This document shows, one piece after another, positions 51,786 to 60,624 of a stretch of 64,000 bases of DNA. A program made the translations under genes and the position numbers. The stretch's first letter is position 1; each line of letters starts with the position of its first letter. The notes under the pieces are model-generated. The model made no database searches and was not told where the DNA came from. It was given only the letters and a program-made list of their open reading frames with translations. This DNA is from Burkholderiales bacterium (GTDB lineage Bacteria > Pseudomonadota > Gammaproteobacteria > Burkholderiales > SG8-41). The stretch lies in the NCBI GenBank assembly GCA_020854035.1, contig JADZGE010000018.1, forward strand, positions 62,001-126,000. Reading direction: 5' to 3'.

Positions 51786-52657
51786 GGCTCGCTCGCGAGG
51801 TGCATCGCGAAGAATTCCAGCGTGCGCCGGATCGCGTCGTCCCGCGCGGCCGGATTTTCGCCGACGGTCGCCCCCAGCCGTCCCGGATTGTTGGGGTTTC
51901 TCACCGTGGGCCGGTAGCGGAGCGGCAGGTTGATCCGGTCGAAGCTGTGGTGTGCGCCGGGGTAGGTCACGATCTCCATAGGGCCGCCTTCGCGCTTCGC
52001 CGATTCGGCGAGCGCCACGCACGGTGCGGCGGGCGTCCAGTCGTCGGCTTCTCCGGAGAGCACGATGAGCGGCGCGTACGGCCGGTAGGGCGGGCGCGAG
52101 CGCGAGATCGCGCGGCAACCGGGATAGAACGCGACCGCCGCCCGGAAGCCGCGCGCCGGCCGTGATTCGCGCATGGCGTAGAGCGTCCCGGTGGCGCCGT
52201 TCGACCAGCCGAGGAGCCCCAGCCGCCCGCGCGCGACGAATGGCTGCGCTTCGAGCCAGCGCAGCGCCGCGTAGGCGTCCTCCGCTCGCTCCCGGCTCTC
52301 CAGTATCGTGCGCTCTCGCTGGTCGCAGATCGACCAGTGGCCGCGCGGGTTGAAACTGTCGACGAGCAGCGCCACGTAGCCGCGCGAGACGAGGATGTCC
52401 GCCCAGTTCCGGTAGGAGGCCGTGGGATAGCCCTGGCTCGTGAACATGCCGCCGCAGCCGTGGAGCGGGATGAGCGCGGGGAAAGGGCCCGGACCGGACG
52501 GCCGGTAGACGAGGGCATCGAGTTCGACGGGCTTGCCCTCGAAGGGCTTCAACGCGGGAAAGGAAACCCACGCGGTCTCGTAGTCCGCGGCGCGGGAGTG
52601 CGCCGTCGCCGCGAAGAGCGCGACGCAGAGAACGAGGGGCACGAGCCGTGAGATCAT
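51758..52657 (-). CDS. Exported dienelactone hydrolase-like alpha/beta hydrolase
   Basis: A 299-residue alpha/beta-hydrolase with a signal peptide (MISRLVPLVLCVALFAATAH, likely cleaved after SRA). The triad is Ser in LGWSNGATGT, Asp in LSGEADDWTP and His in PGAHHSFDRI. HGCGGMF after the first strands supplies the oxyanion region. Periplasmic esterase or lactonase activity is likely; the substrate is unknown. ATG 52657 is chosen because it opens the signal peptide. The C-terminus lies inside a dispersed repeat. Confidence 0.85.
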   Translation of the reverse strand: MISRLVPLVLCVALFAATAHSRAADYETAWVSFPALKPFEGKPVELDALVYRPSGPGPFPALIPLHGCGGMFTSQGYPTASYRNWADILVSRGYVALLVDSFNPRGHWSICDQRERTILESRERAEDAYAALRWLEAQPFVARGRLGLLGWSNGATGTLYAMRESRPARGFRAAVAFYPGCRAISRSRPPYRPYAPLIVLSGEADDWTPAAPCVALAESAKREGGPMEIVTYPGAHHSFDRINLPLRYRPTVRNPNNPGRLGATVGENPAARDDAIRRTLEFFAMHLASEPPANAGERR

Positions 52658-52715
52658 GAGTTCCAGCGACCGCGGCGCGGCGCCGGCGGCAACCCCGGCT
52701 CGCCGCCGCACGCGG

Positions 52716-53825
52716 TCAATTGACGCGATGGCGCCTGACCATGTCCCAGTCGAGCCGGATACCGAAACCGGGCTCCCGCGCAACGCCCATCATCCCGTTC
52801 TTCACGGGCGGCCGGTTCGCCCACATCGCCTGCCACACCGGGTCGCGCTCCGGGTCCGCGAAGCACTCGACGTAGGTGCCGTGCGGGACGCCGGCGAGAA
52901 GCTGGGAGGCGATCTGCGACTCCTCGTGGTGCGCCATCTTCACCCCCGCCGCGTGGCAGAGCGCCGCCGCGCGCCGCCAGTCCGTCACGCCGCCCCCCTC
53001 GGAGACGTCGTAGTTCACGAAATCCACCGCGCCCGCGTCGAGCAGGCGGCGCACGCCGTGGCTCGTGATCTCGGACTGGCCGGCGGTGACCGGGATCCGG
53101 ATCGCGCGCCGCACGAGCGCCATCATCGCGGCGTCGTCGTACCAGTGGCACGGCTCCTCGAACCAGCCGATGTCGAGCGGCTCGACGAGTCGCGCGAAGC
53201 GGATCGCGTCCTGCGCGTTCCAGCCGCGGTTCGCGTCCACCGCCAGCACGAAATCCGGGCCGGCGGCCATCCGCGCGGCTTCGACCCGCCTGAAATCCTC
53301 CTCCGGCGCGAGACCACCCACCTTGAACTTGCAGCCAGCCATGCCCGCGGCGCGATAGCCTTCCATCTCCCGGCCGATGTCCGCGAGGGTCTTGCCTTCC
53401 ATGTAGTAGCCGCCGATGGAGATCACGGGAAGTTCCCGGCGCTCGCCGCCGAGCAGCGCCGTGACGTTCTTTCCGAGCGCCTTGCCCGTCACGTCCCAGA
53501 GCGCGCAGTCCACGCAGGCGATCGCCTCCAGGAGAGTCTTGCGCTCGCGGCTCGCATGGGTGAGATCGAACATCACCTGCCACGCCCGCTCGACGGCGAA
53601 AGCGTCGATACCCGTGACGCGGGGGGCGAGCTCGCGCTCGATCAGGCGCACGATGTCCGGGGCGTGCTCGCGGTTGTCGCCGTTGTAGACCTCGCTCGTG
53701 ATCCCCGCGTCGGTCGTGAGACGTGTCACGACGGTCGAGCGTTTGAGGACCGAGTAGGTGCTGCCGCCGAAGTTCTTCCGCAGCGGAATATCGACGGCGA
53801 TGGCTTCGATGCCCTGCACTCTCAT
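52716..53825 (-). CDS. Mandelate racemase/muconate lactonizing-type enolase superfamily enzyme
   Basis: A 369-residue enolase-superfamily protein. A lid domain (GSTYSVLKRSTVVTRLTTD) precedes a barrel carrying KFKVGG (Lys base), VLAVDANRGWN and GWFEEPCHWYDD, then VTAGQSEITSHGVRRLL and MAHHEESQIA (His). The metal ligands Asp/Glu/Glu and a Lys/His pair are visible, as in the mandelate racemase subgroup. It probably acts on a sugar acid or related carboxylate. ATG 53825 follows GGGAGT. It lies 58 bp upstream of the exported hydrolase on the same strand, so the two may form a catabolic unit. Confidence 0.88.
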   Translation of the reverse strand: MRVQGIEAIAVDIPLRKNFGGSTYSVLKRSTVVTRLTTDAGITSEVYNGDNREHAPDIVRLIERELAPRVTGIDAFAVERAWQVMFDLTHASRERKTLLEAIACVDCALWDVTGKALGKNVTALLGGERRELPVISIGGYYMEGKTLADIGREMEGYRAAGMAGCKFKVGGLAPEEDFRRVEAARMAAGPDFVLAVDANRGWNAQDAIRFARLVEPLDIGWFEEPCHWYDDAAMMALVRRAIRIPVTAGQSEITSHGVRRLLDAGAVDFVNYDVSEGGGVTDWRRAAALCHAAGVKMAHHEESQIASQLLAGVPHGTYVECFADPERDPVWQAMWANRPPVKNGMMGVAREPGFGIRLDWDMVRRHRVN

Positions 53826-53842
53826 TGGGACTCCCGATATGG

Positions 53843-53968
53843 CCGCCGGCTGCGAGCTGCGAGCCACAGGCTGCGAGCTGCGGGCCATGAGCTGTGCGCT
53901 GTGAGCTCGTGCTTGAAGCTCGCGGCTCGCGGCCCATAGCTCACGGCCCATAGCCCGCGGCTCGCAGC
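53843..53968. repeat. Array of degenerate CTGCGAG/GCTCGCGG/GGCCCATAG repeats
   Basis: About 125 bp of short interleaved units such as GGCTGCGAGCTGCGAGCCAC and GGCCCATAGCTCACGGCCC fill the gap between the enolase-family gene and metG. They read open in several frames, but no gene is supported. Related units occur at 51028-51058. Confidence 0.75.
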
Positions 53969-53992
53969 ATGCCGCTCGTGCCACGCCGCCGG

Positions 53993-56086
53993 CTATTTGA
54001 CCCGCATTCCCGGCTGCGCCCCCGAGTCCGGCGCGAGGAGGAAGATGCCCGGCCCCTCGCCGGAGGCGGCGAGGATCATGCCCTCGGAGAGGCCGAACTT
54101 CATCCTGCGCGGCGCGAGGTTCGCGACCACCACCGTCAGCCGGTCCTTGAGCGTCGCGGGATCGTAGGCGGACTTGATACCCGCGAACACCGTGCGGGTG
54201 GAGTTGCCGAGATCGAGGGTGATCTTGAGGAGCTTGTCCGCGCCTTCGACGTGTTCGGCCAGCACTATCCTGGCGACGCGCAGTTCGATCTTGTTGAAGT
54301 CCTCGATCGAAATGTCGGCGCCGGTCGCTCCCTCCCCCTTGACGGGGGAGGGCCGGGGTGGGGGCGCGGAACGCATCGGTGCTTCCTTCGGTGTTTCGAA
54401 CAGCGCGTCAAGCTGCTTCTCCGTGACCCGCGCCATCACGTGTTCGTACGGCTTGATCGCGTGATCCGGTGCCAGCAGCCGGTCGGCATCCGCCCACTGG
54501 AGGGGTTCGATTCCCAGGAACGCCTCGACATCGGCGGCGAGCTTCGGCAGAACCGGCTTGAGATACAGCGTGAGCACCCTGAACGCATCGATGCCCACGC
54601 TGCACACGAGCTGCAGCCGGGTCTCAGCTTCGGGAAGCTTGGCGAGCTCCCACGGTTTGTTCTCGTCGATATACTGGTTGACGGCGTCCGCGAGCGCCAT
54701 GATTTCGCGCAGGGCCTTCCCGTATTCGCGACCGTCGTAGAAGGCGCGGATCGCCGGGGACCGGGCGCACGTGTCGCGAAGGAGCGAGCCGCTTCGCGCG
54801 ACTGCCATCCGCGTGCCGGGGTCGTGCGTCCCCGCGGGGGAGAGCACTCTGCCGCCGAATCGCCTCTGCAGGAAAGGAGCGCACCGGCTCGCGATGTTCA
54901 CATACTTGCCGACGAGGTCGCTGTTCACCCGCGCCATGAAATCGCCGGGGTTGAAGTCGAGGTCCTCGACGTTGGCGTTCAGCTTCGCGGCGAGGTAGTA
55001 GCGCAGCCACTCCGGGTTCATGCCGAGCTCGAGGTAGCGCAGCGGATCGATGCCGGTGCCACGGGACTTCGACATCTTCTCGCCCGAGACGCCGATGAAC
55101 CCGTGCACGTGCACGTGGTCGGGCGTCTTGTAATGCCCGGAGAAATGCAGCAGCGCCGGCCAGAACAGGGTGTGGAAGTAGATGATGTCCTTGCCGATGA
55201 AGTGGATCATCTCGGTGCCGCTGCCCGGCCGGACGAAGGCGTCGAAGTCGAGGCCGCTGCGCTCGCAGTAATGCTTCAGGCTCGCGAAATAGCCGACCGG
55301 GGCGTCGAGCCACACATAGAGGTACTTCTCCTCCGGGATGTCGGGGATCCGGATGCCGAAGTAGGGCGGGTCGCGCGAGATGTCCCAGTCCGCGAGTTCC
55401 TGGTCGTCCCTGCCCTCGAGCCATTCCCGGGCCTTGTTGGCGACCTGCGGCTGCAGGCGTCCGGGCTCGTCGATCCACCGGCGCAGGAACTCCCGGCACC
55501 GCGGATCGGAAAGCCGGAAGAAGTAGTGCTCCGAGGCCTTCATGACGGGCGCCGCGCCCGACAGGGTCGAGTACGGGTTGCGAAGCTGGGTGGGCGAGTA
55601 GACCGAACTGCAGCTCTCGCAGGCGTCCCCGTACTGGTCCTTCGCGCCGCAGTTCGGGCATTCGCCCTTGATGTAGCGGTCGGCGAGGAACATGCCTTTC
55701 ACGGGGTCGTGGAACTGCTCGATCTGCCGCGTGTAGATGAGGCCCGCCGCGAGCAGGCGGCGGTAGAGGTCCTGCGAGAGCGCCGTGTTCTCCGGAGAGT
55801 GGGTCGAGTGCCAGTTGTCGTGGCGGATGTGGAAGCCGTCGAGATACCGCTTGCGGCCCGCCGCGATACCCGCAACGAACGCTTCCGGCGTACTGCCCGC
55901 CTTTTCGGCGGCCAGCATGATCGGGGCGCCGTGCGCGTCGTCCGCGCAGATGAACAGGACCTCGTGTCCCTGCATCCGCTGGAAGCGCACCCAGATGTCT
56001 GCCTGGATGTACTCCATGATGTGCCCGATGTGGAACGGACCATTGGCGTAGGGCAGGGCGGTTGTGACGAAGATGCGGCGTTTCAT
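53993..56086 (-). CDS. metG: Methionyl-tRNA synthetase
   Basis: A 697-residue class I aminoacyl-tRNA synthetase charging tRNA-Met. Motifs are [10 protein letters not shown] (HIGH), the zinc knuckle [17 protein letters not shown] and [12 protein letters not shown] (KMSKS). The C-terminal EMAP-II-type tRNA-binding domain starts at [14 protein letters not shown]. The linker before it reads [14 protein letters not shown] and is encoded by a 9-bp-arm inverted repeat (54330-54352) of a type usually found between genes. ATG 56086 is preferred over an in-frame upstream start because the Rossmann fold begins there. Confidence 0.97.
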   Translation of the reverse strand: MKRRIFVTTALPYANGPFHIGHIMEYIQADIWVRFQRMQGHEVLFICADDAHGAPIMLAAEKAGSTPEAFVAGIAAGRKRYLDGFHIRHDNWHSTHSPENTALSQDLYRRLLAAGLIYTRQIEQFHDPVKGMFLADRYIKGECPNCGAKDQYGDACESCSSVYSPTQLRNPYSTLSGAAPVMKASEHYFFRLSDPRCREFLRRWIDEPGRLQPQVANKAREWLEGRDDQELADWDISRDPPYFGIRIPDIPEEKYLYVWLDAPVGYFASLKHYCERSGLDFDAFVRPGSGTEMIHFIGKDIIYFHTLFWPALLHFSGHYKTPDHVHVHGFIGVSGEKMSKSRGTGIDPLRYLELGMNPEWLRYYLAAKLNANVEDLDFNPGDFMARVNSDLVGKYVNIASRCAPFLQRRFGGRVLSPAGTHDPGTRMAVARSGSLLRDTCARSPAIRAFYDGREYGKALREIMALADAVNQYIDENKPWELAKLPEAETRLQLVCSVGIDAFRVLTLYLKPVLPKLAADVEAFLGIEPLQWADADRLLAPDHAIKPYEHVMARVTEKQLDALFETPKEAPMRSAPPPRPSPVKGEGATGADISIEDFNKIELRVARIVLAEHVEGADKLLKITLDLGNSTRTVFAGIKSAYDPATLKDRLTVVVANLAPRRMKFGLSEGMILAASGEGPGIFLLAPDSGAQPGMRVK
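54330..54365. repeat. Dispersed CCCTCCCCC...GGGGGAGGG repeat inside metG
   Basis: Arms CCCTCCCCC and GGGGGAGGG flank TTGAC, followed by CCGGGGTGGGGG. This is a known type of intergenic repeat in proteobacteria. Here it is in frame within the metG linker and encodes [12 protein letters not shown]. Confidence 0.8.
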
Positions 56087-56217
56087 GCGACGCAATTGTA
56101 ACCGATAAATCCTTGCTGCCATAAGGGCTTAGCGCGATTCCGGTGGCCGGCGGAACGGGCATCGGATAAAATCGCGCCCGGTCGCCGCGAGGCCGACACT
56201 CACCGCCGGGATACCCC

Positions 56218-57306
56218 ATGGCCGTCACAGTCGAAGCGGTTCAGGAAGCGCTCAGGGAACTCACCGATCCCAATACCCGCAAGGACTACGTCTCCTCGCG
56301 CTCGGTGCGCAACGTCCGCGTGGAGGGCGACCGGGTCTCGGTGGAGATCCTGCTCGGCTACCCGGCGAAGACGCAGCTCGAGCCGATCCGGCGGGAGATC
56401 ACGGCGAGGCTTGCGGCGCTGCCGGGCGTGGCGCAAGCCGCCGTGGACGTGCAGATGAAGATCGTCGCGCACGCCGTGCAGCGCGGCGTCAAGCTCGTGC
56501 CCGGCATCAAGAACATCATCGCCGTCGCCTCGGGCAAGGGCGGCGTGGGCAAGAGCACGACCGCGGTCAATCTGGCGCTGGCGCTTGCCGCGGAAGGCGC
56601 GCAAGTCGGCGTGCTCGACGCCGACATCTACGGCCCTTCGCAGCCGATCATGCTCGGCATCCGGGGCCGGCCCGAGTCGCGTGACGGCAAGTCCCTCGAA
56701 CCGATGGAGGGGCACGGCATCCAGGCGATGTCGATCGGATTCCTGATCGATACCGACACCCCCATGGTCTGGCGCGGGCCCATGGTGACCCAGGCGCTCG
56801 AGCAGCTGTTGAACGAAACGAAGTGGCGCGACGTCGATTACCTGGTGGTGGACCTCCCTCCGGGCACCGGAGACATCCAGCTCACGCTCGCGCAGCGGGT
56901 GCCCGTGACGGGTGCGGTGATCGTCACGACGCCGCAGGACATCGCACTCATCGACGCCCGCAAGGGGCTCAAGATGTTCGAGAAGGTCGGCGTGCCCATC
57001 CTCGGCATCGTGGAGAACATGGCCCTCCACGTGTGCTCGAAGTGCGGTCACGAGGAGCACATCTTCGGCGCCGGCGGGGCGGAGCGCATGGGCCACGACT
57101 ACGGCGTGGAGGTCCTCGGCTCGCTGCCGCTCGACATCGCTATCCGCGAGCAGGCCGATTCGGGGCGCCCGACGGTCGTAGCCGACCCCGAGGGGCCGTC
57201 GGCGCGGATCTACCGCGCAATCGCGCGGCGGGTTGCCGTCACGATCGCGGAGAAGGCACGGGATCACACCGCGGCGTTTCCGAAGATCGTCGTCCAGAAC
57301 ACCTGA
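56218..57306 (+). CDS. apbC: Iron-sulfur cluster carrier protein ApbC/Mrp
   Basis: A 362-residue P-loop ATPase that binds and delivers 4Fe-4S clusters. An N-terminal DUF59/MIP18-like domain (residues 1 to about 90) is followed by the deviant Walker A ASGKGGVGKSTTAVNLALA. VLDADIYGPSQPIMLG, the DLPPGTGDIQLTL loop and the cluster-binding CSKC in LHVCSKCGHEEHIFG follow. It is divergent from metG, a common arrangement in beta- and gammaproteobacteria. Confidence 0.95.
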   Translation: MAVTVEAVQEALRELTDPNTRKDYVSSRSVRNVRVEGDRVSVEILLGYPAKTQLEPIRREITARLAALPGVAQAAVDVQMKIVAHAVQRGVKLVPGIKNIIAVASGKGGVGKSTTAVNLALALAAEGAQVGVLDADIYGPSQPIMLGIRGRPESRDGKSLEPMEGHGIQAMSIGFLIDTDTPMVWRGPMVTQALEQLLNETKWRDVDYLVVDLPPGTGDIQLTLAQRVPVTGAVIVTTPQDIALIDARKGLKMFEKVGVPILGIVENMALHVCSKCGHEEHIFGAGGAERMGHDYGVEVLGSLPLDIAIREQADSGRPTVVADPEGPSARIYRAIARRVAVTIAEKARDHTAAFPKIVVQNT

Positions 57307-57747
57307 CCGGGAACGATGCACGCGCGGCCGGCCCGCGCGAGGGCCCCGGCTCCGGGAAGGGCGGCGATCGCGATCCGCCTTACGACGCCGTAACCGGTGG
57401 CTTCCGGCGCGCCTGCGGCCCGCCGCACTCGCGCGGATCAAGACCGGGCGACGGCCTGCCGTTAACCGCGGGAATGCCCGCACCGTATCGGGGGGACACT
57501 TTGCCGACCGCAGCGCCGCTCGCGCAACGCATCGCGGCCCTTCACTCGTCGGAAGATTTCCGCGCAAGGCCGGCGCGCCCTCGCGCGGCGCGCAACGGCG
57601 TCGAAATGCTGACCGACGTGTCGCGCTTTCGCCGGCGAAAGACCGCGGAAAATCCGCAAAAATCTCTTGATTCCTGGTACCGCGGTGCTATATTCCGCGA
57701 AAGTTTTGTTGCAACGGACAATTCCTGACCCGAGCACGAGGCAAGTC
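57307..57747 (+). other. Long intergenic region with palindrome and sigma70-type promoter
   Basis: No protein gene is supported here. It contains a perfect 16-bp palindrome CTTTCGCCGGCGAAAG (57626-57641) and a small hairpin GCGGA-AAA-TCCGC (57645-57657). A promoter TTGATT (57667-57672) with 16-bp spacer to TATATT (57689-57694) follows, giving a start near 57701. The rest is GC-rich with no recognised feature. Base composition becomes clearly more AT-rich near 57640-57720. Confidence 0.6.
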
Positions 57748-57822
57748 ATGACGAATGCAATCTCGCGCCGCCCGCTGCATTGCTGCCGGGCCGATTCGTA
57801 CGAACTGCTTGTCCCCGAGTAG
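57748..57822 (+). CDS. Possible leader peptide upstream of the ornithine decarboxylase-type gene
   Basis: A 24-codon frame starts at ATG 57748 behind GAGG at 6-nt spacing and ends with TAG, 18 nt before the decarboxylase ATG. The peptide begins MTNAISRRPLHCC and ends YELLVPE. It lies on the predicted transcript from the promoter at 57667-57694. Leader peptides sense ornithine or polyamines ahead of some ornithine decarboxylase genes (for example speFL in E. coli), but no sequence likeness to those is claimed. It could also be chance. Confidence 0.35.
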   Translation: MTNAISRRPLHCCRADSYELLVPE

Positions 57823-57840
57823 GCAAGCTGGAGAACCTTG

Positions 57841-59031
57841 ATGCCCGAGCGCCCCGCCGCCTTCCGCAAGCAGCCACTTCCCCCGGAAACAGAGCAGTCT
57901 CCCCTCTTCGATACCCATCCCGAAGTCCGACTGGACTTCAACCATGTACGGGATGCGCTCAAGCAGGGTTACAGCAGGCCGTTCCTGCTGATCGACACCA
58001 GCATCGTCCGCGCCAAGGCGCGCCGCTTCAAGGCGGCGATGCCGCGCGTGCAGCCGCACTACGCGGTAAAGGCCAATCCCGATCCCCGCGTGCTGAAGGT
58101 GCTGATCGAGGAGGGGGTGGGCTTCGAGATCGCCTCGGTCGCCGAGCTCGACATCCTGGTGAAGCTCAAGGTGCCGGCCGCCGAGGTCTGCTACAGCAAC
58201 CCGGTCAAGTCGTCGGATTCGATCCGTTACGCCGCCGCGAAGGGCGTGGAGTGGTTCGCGATCGACAGCGTGGAAGAGCTGCGCAAGATCCACGGCATCG
58301 CGCCGGACGCGAAGCTCTATCTCCGGATCGAGGCGCCGAACGTCGGCAGCGACTGGCCGCTTTCCGGCAAGTTCGGGGTGAAGCCCGCCGAGGTGGACGC
58401 CATCGTCGCGGAGGCGGTCGCCGTGAAGGCGGATCTCGCCGGCGTGACCTTCCACGTGGGCTCGCAATGCCGCAATCCCGAGAACTGGCGGGTGGGCATA
58501 CAGGGCGCGAAGCGCGCATTCAAGAAGATGCGCCTGGCGGGGCTGCGCCCGCGCCTTCTCAACGTGGGCGGCGGCTACCCGGTGCGCCACGTCAAGCCGA
58601 TTCCGTCCATAGAAAAGATCGCCGAGGTGATCAATCACGGGCTGCGTGACATCCCGCAGAACGTGCGGGTCATGGGCGAGCCGGGGCGCTTCCTCGTGTC
58701 GGACGCGGGGTATTTCGTCTGCCGCGTGGTGGGCACGGCGACGCGCTCGGGCAAGCGGTGGATGTACTGGGATGCGGGCGTCTTCGGCGGGATCATCGAG
58801 ACCACGGAGGGCTTGCGCTACGACATCCAGACCGACCGTGACGGGCCCATGATCGCCTGGAACGTGGCCGGCCCCACCTGCGATTCGGTGGATGTCTGCA
58901 TGCGCGACGAGTTCTTCCCGGAGGGCATGCGGGAGGGCGATTTCGTCTACATCGCCAACGCCGGCGCGTACACCACCGCGTACGCAAGCAATTTCAACGG
59001 GTTTCCGCTGCCCGAGGTGCGGGTGATCTAG
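57841..59031 (+). CDS. Ornithine (lysine) decarboxylase, alanine-racemase-fold type
   Basis: PLP-dependent fold-III decarboxylase of 396 residues, likely making putrescine from ornithine (or cadaverine from lysine). PLP Lys is in HYAVKANPDPRVL; other motifs are GVTFHVGSQCRN, NVGGGYPVRH, GEPGRFLVSDAG and GPTCDSVDVCMRDEF, the last holding the active-site Cys/Asp. ATG 57841 is preceded by GGAG at 7-nt spacing. The extended leader carries a possible uORF. The family distinction from diaminopimelate or arginine decarboxylase is made on the CDSVDV motif. Confidence 0.9.
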   Translation: MPERPAAFRKQPLPPETEQSPLFDTHPEVRLDFNHVRDALKQGYSRPFLLIDTSIVRAKARRFKAAMPRVQPHYAVKANPDPRVLKVLIEEGVGFEIASVAELDILVKLKVPAAEVCYSNPVKSSDSIRYAAAKGVEWFAIDSVEELRKIHGIAPDAKLYLRIEAPNVGSDWPLSGKFGVKPAEVDAIVAEAVAVKADLAGVTFHVGSQCRNPENWRVGIQGAKRAFKKMRLAGLRPRLLNVGGGYPVRHVKPIPSIEKIAEVINHGLRDIPQNVRVMGEPGRFLVSDAGYFVCRVVGTATRSGKRWMYWDAGVFGGIIETTEGLRYDIQTDRDGPMIAWNVAGPTCDSVDVCMRDEFFPEGMREGDFVYIANAGAYTTAYASNFNGFPLPEVRVI

Positions 59032-59110
59032 CGCCGGCGGCAGCCGCCCGCGCGCTCCATGCGGGGCCGGATCCCGGCACGGCGCCGCGCCGGGCCGCCC
59101 CGCCACACGG

Positions 59111-60502
59111 GTGCAGCGCGGCATGTGCGTGGACGATCTCACCGGCCGCATCAGCTCCGCGCTTTCCGGCATCGACTGGCCGGCGGCACCGCCGCCCGAC
59201 GCCGCTCAGGCGCTCGCCCTGCAGTTCCAGTTGGGACTTTCCGAGTGGTATGACGGCGCGAGCCTCGCGGCGCTCCAGTTCCGGCAGCTCGAAGTGCTCC
59301 TGCGGCACGCGCACGCCACCGTCCCCTACTACCGGGAGCGATGGCATGGGCTCTACGACCCGTCCGCATCCCTCGACGCAGCGCGGTTCGCCCGCCTGCC
59401 GCTGCTTACCCGAAGCGCGCTGCAGCAGCAGTTCGGCGCGCTGACGAGCAGTGCGCCACCGACCGCGCACGGCGCGCCCTCGGAGACGCGCTCGTCCGGC
59501 TCGACCGGCACCCCGGTACGCGTGCTGAAAACGCCGGTCAGCCAGCTCGTGTGGCAGGCGGTCATGCTGCGCGAGCACCTCTGGCATCGCCGTGACTTCG
59601 GGGCGAAGCTCGCGGTCATTCGGAGGGTCGGCGAGCCGGGCGAGCGTGCGGGGTGGGGCGAGTACATCGGCGGGATCATCCCGGCGGGCCGCGCCGCGGC
59701 GTTGCCGATTTCCGTCGAGATCGGCCGGCAGCTTGACTGGCTCGCGGCGCAGCAGCCCGATTATCTCCTTACCTATCCCACCAATGCCGCGGGGCTCGCG
59801 CGCCGGTCGATCGAGCGCGGCGTGCGCCTTGCCGGGCTGCGCCAGGTCATGACGATCGGCGAAATCGTCACGCCGGAGCTGCGCGCGCTCTGCCGGGATG
59901 CATGGGACGCGCCGGTCAAGGACGCCTACTCGGCGCAGGAAACGGGTTACCTCGCGCTGCAGTGCCCCGACCGCGACGCATATCACGTGCAATCCGAGAC
60001 CGTGCTGGTGGAAGTGCTGGACCGGCGGGGAAATCCCTGCGCTCCCGGCGAGACCGGGCTCGTCGTCGTCACGCCACTTCACGCGTTCGCCATGCCGCTC
60101 GTGCGCTACGTGGTCGGTGACTACGCGCGGGTGGGCGCGCTCTGCCCCTGCGGGCGCGGGCTGCCGGTTCTCGAGCGGATCATGGGCCGCACGCGGAACA
60201 CCCTGGTGCTGGCGAACGGCGAGCGCTACTGGCCCTATTTCGGGACCCACCGGTTCGTGGATCTCGCGCCGATACTCCAGCACCAGTTCGTGCAGACCGG
60301 CTACGACGTCATCGAAGCCCGGCTGGTGACGGCGCGGCCGCTCACCGGCGCCGAGGAGGATGATTTCGTCCAGCACGTCCGGTCCTGCCTGCCGGCGCCC
60401 TTCGAGATCCGGATACGGCTCGTTCCGGGGATTCCGCGCGACCCCGGCAGCAAGTACGAGGACTTCGTCTCGGAACTGGCGGGCGCGGGAGGCGCGGGCT
60501 GA
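59111..60502 (+). CDS. PaaK/CapK-type adenylate-forming enzyme, copy 1
   Basis: An ANL-superfamily protein of the phenylacetate-CoA ligase/CapK group (463 residues from GTG 59111, 459 from ATG 59123). The phosphate loop is SSGSTGTPVRV. YSAQETGYLALQCPDRDAYH, the Cys motif LCPCGRGLPVL and RYVVGDYA follow (Asp that binds ribose). The C-terminal catalytic Lys is in DPGSKYEDF. It activates a carboxylate as acyl-AMP; substrate unknown. It is the first of three tandem paralogues, 79 bp after the decarboxylase. Confidence 0.85.
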   Translation: MQRGMCVDDLTGRISSALSGIDWPAAPPPDAAQALALQFQLGLSEWYDGASLAALQFRQLEVLLRHAHATVPYYRERWHGLYDPSASLDAARFARLPLLTRSALQQQFGALTSSAPPTAHGAPSETRSSGSTGTPVRVLKTPVSQLVWQAVMLREHLWHRRDFGAKLAVIRRVGEPGERAGWGEYIGGIIPAGRAAALPISVEIGRQLDWLAAQQPDYLLTYPTNAAGLARRSIERGVRLAGLRQVMTIGEIVTPELRALCRDAWDAPVKDAYSAQETGYLALQCPDRDAYHVQSETVLVEVLDRRGNPCAPGETGLVVVTPLHAFAMPLVRYVVGDYARVGALCPCGRGLPVLERIMGRTRNTLVLANGERYWPYFGTHRFVDLAPILQHQFVQTGYDVIEARLVTARPLTGAEEDDFVQHVRSCLPAPFEIRIRLVPGIPRDPGSKYEDFVSELAGAGGAG

Positions 60503-60624
60503 CCGGAAACGGGCATCCGGCGGATGGCGTCGGCCCACACCACGGGATGCATGCGGTGGCGCGTGGATGCGCATTCGCGTGCGAGGCGCCCGCGCTCTGC
60601 TGCTACACTCGTTGCGTGAGCGCC

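Noticed and set aside
53843-53968. CRISPR-like array between the enolase-family gene and metG
   Set aside because: Units are short, degenerate and interleaved, without uniform repeats or spacers, and no cas gene is in the window.
57667-57680. TTGATTCCTGGTAC as another FNR box
   Set aside because: Only the left half-site fits. It is better explained as the -35 hexamer of a sigma70-type promoter with TATATT 16 bp downstream.
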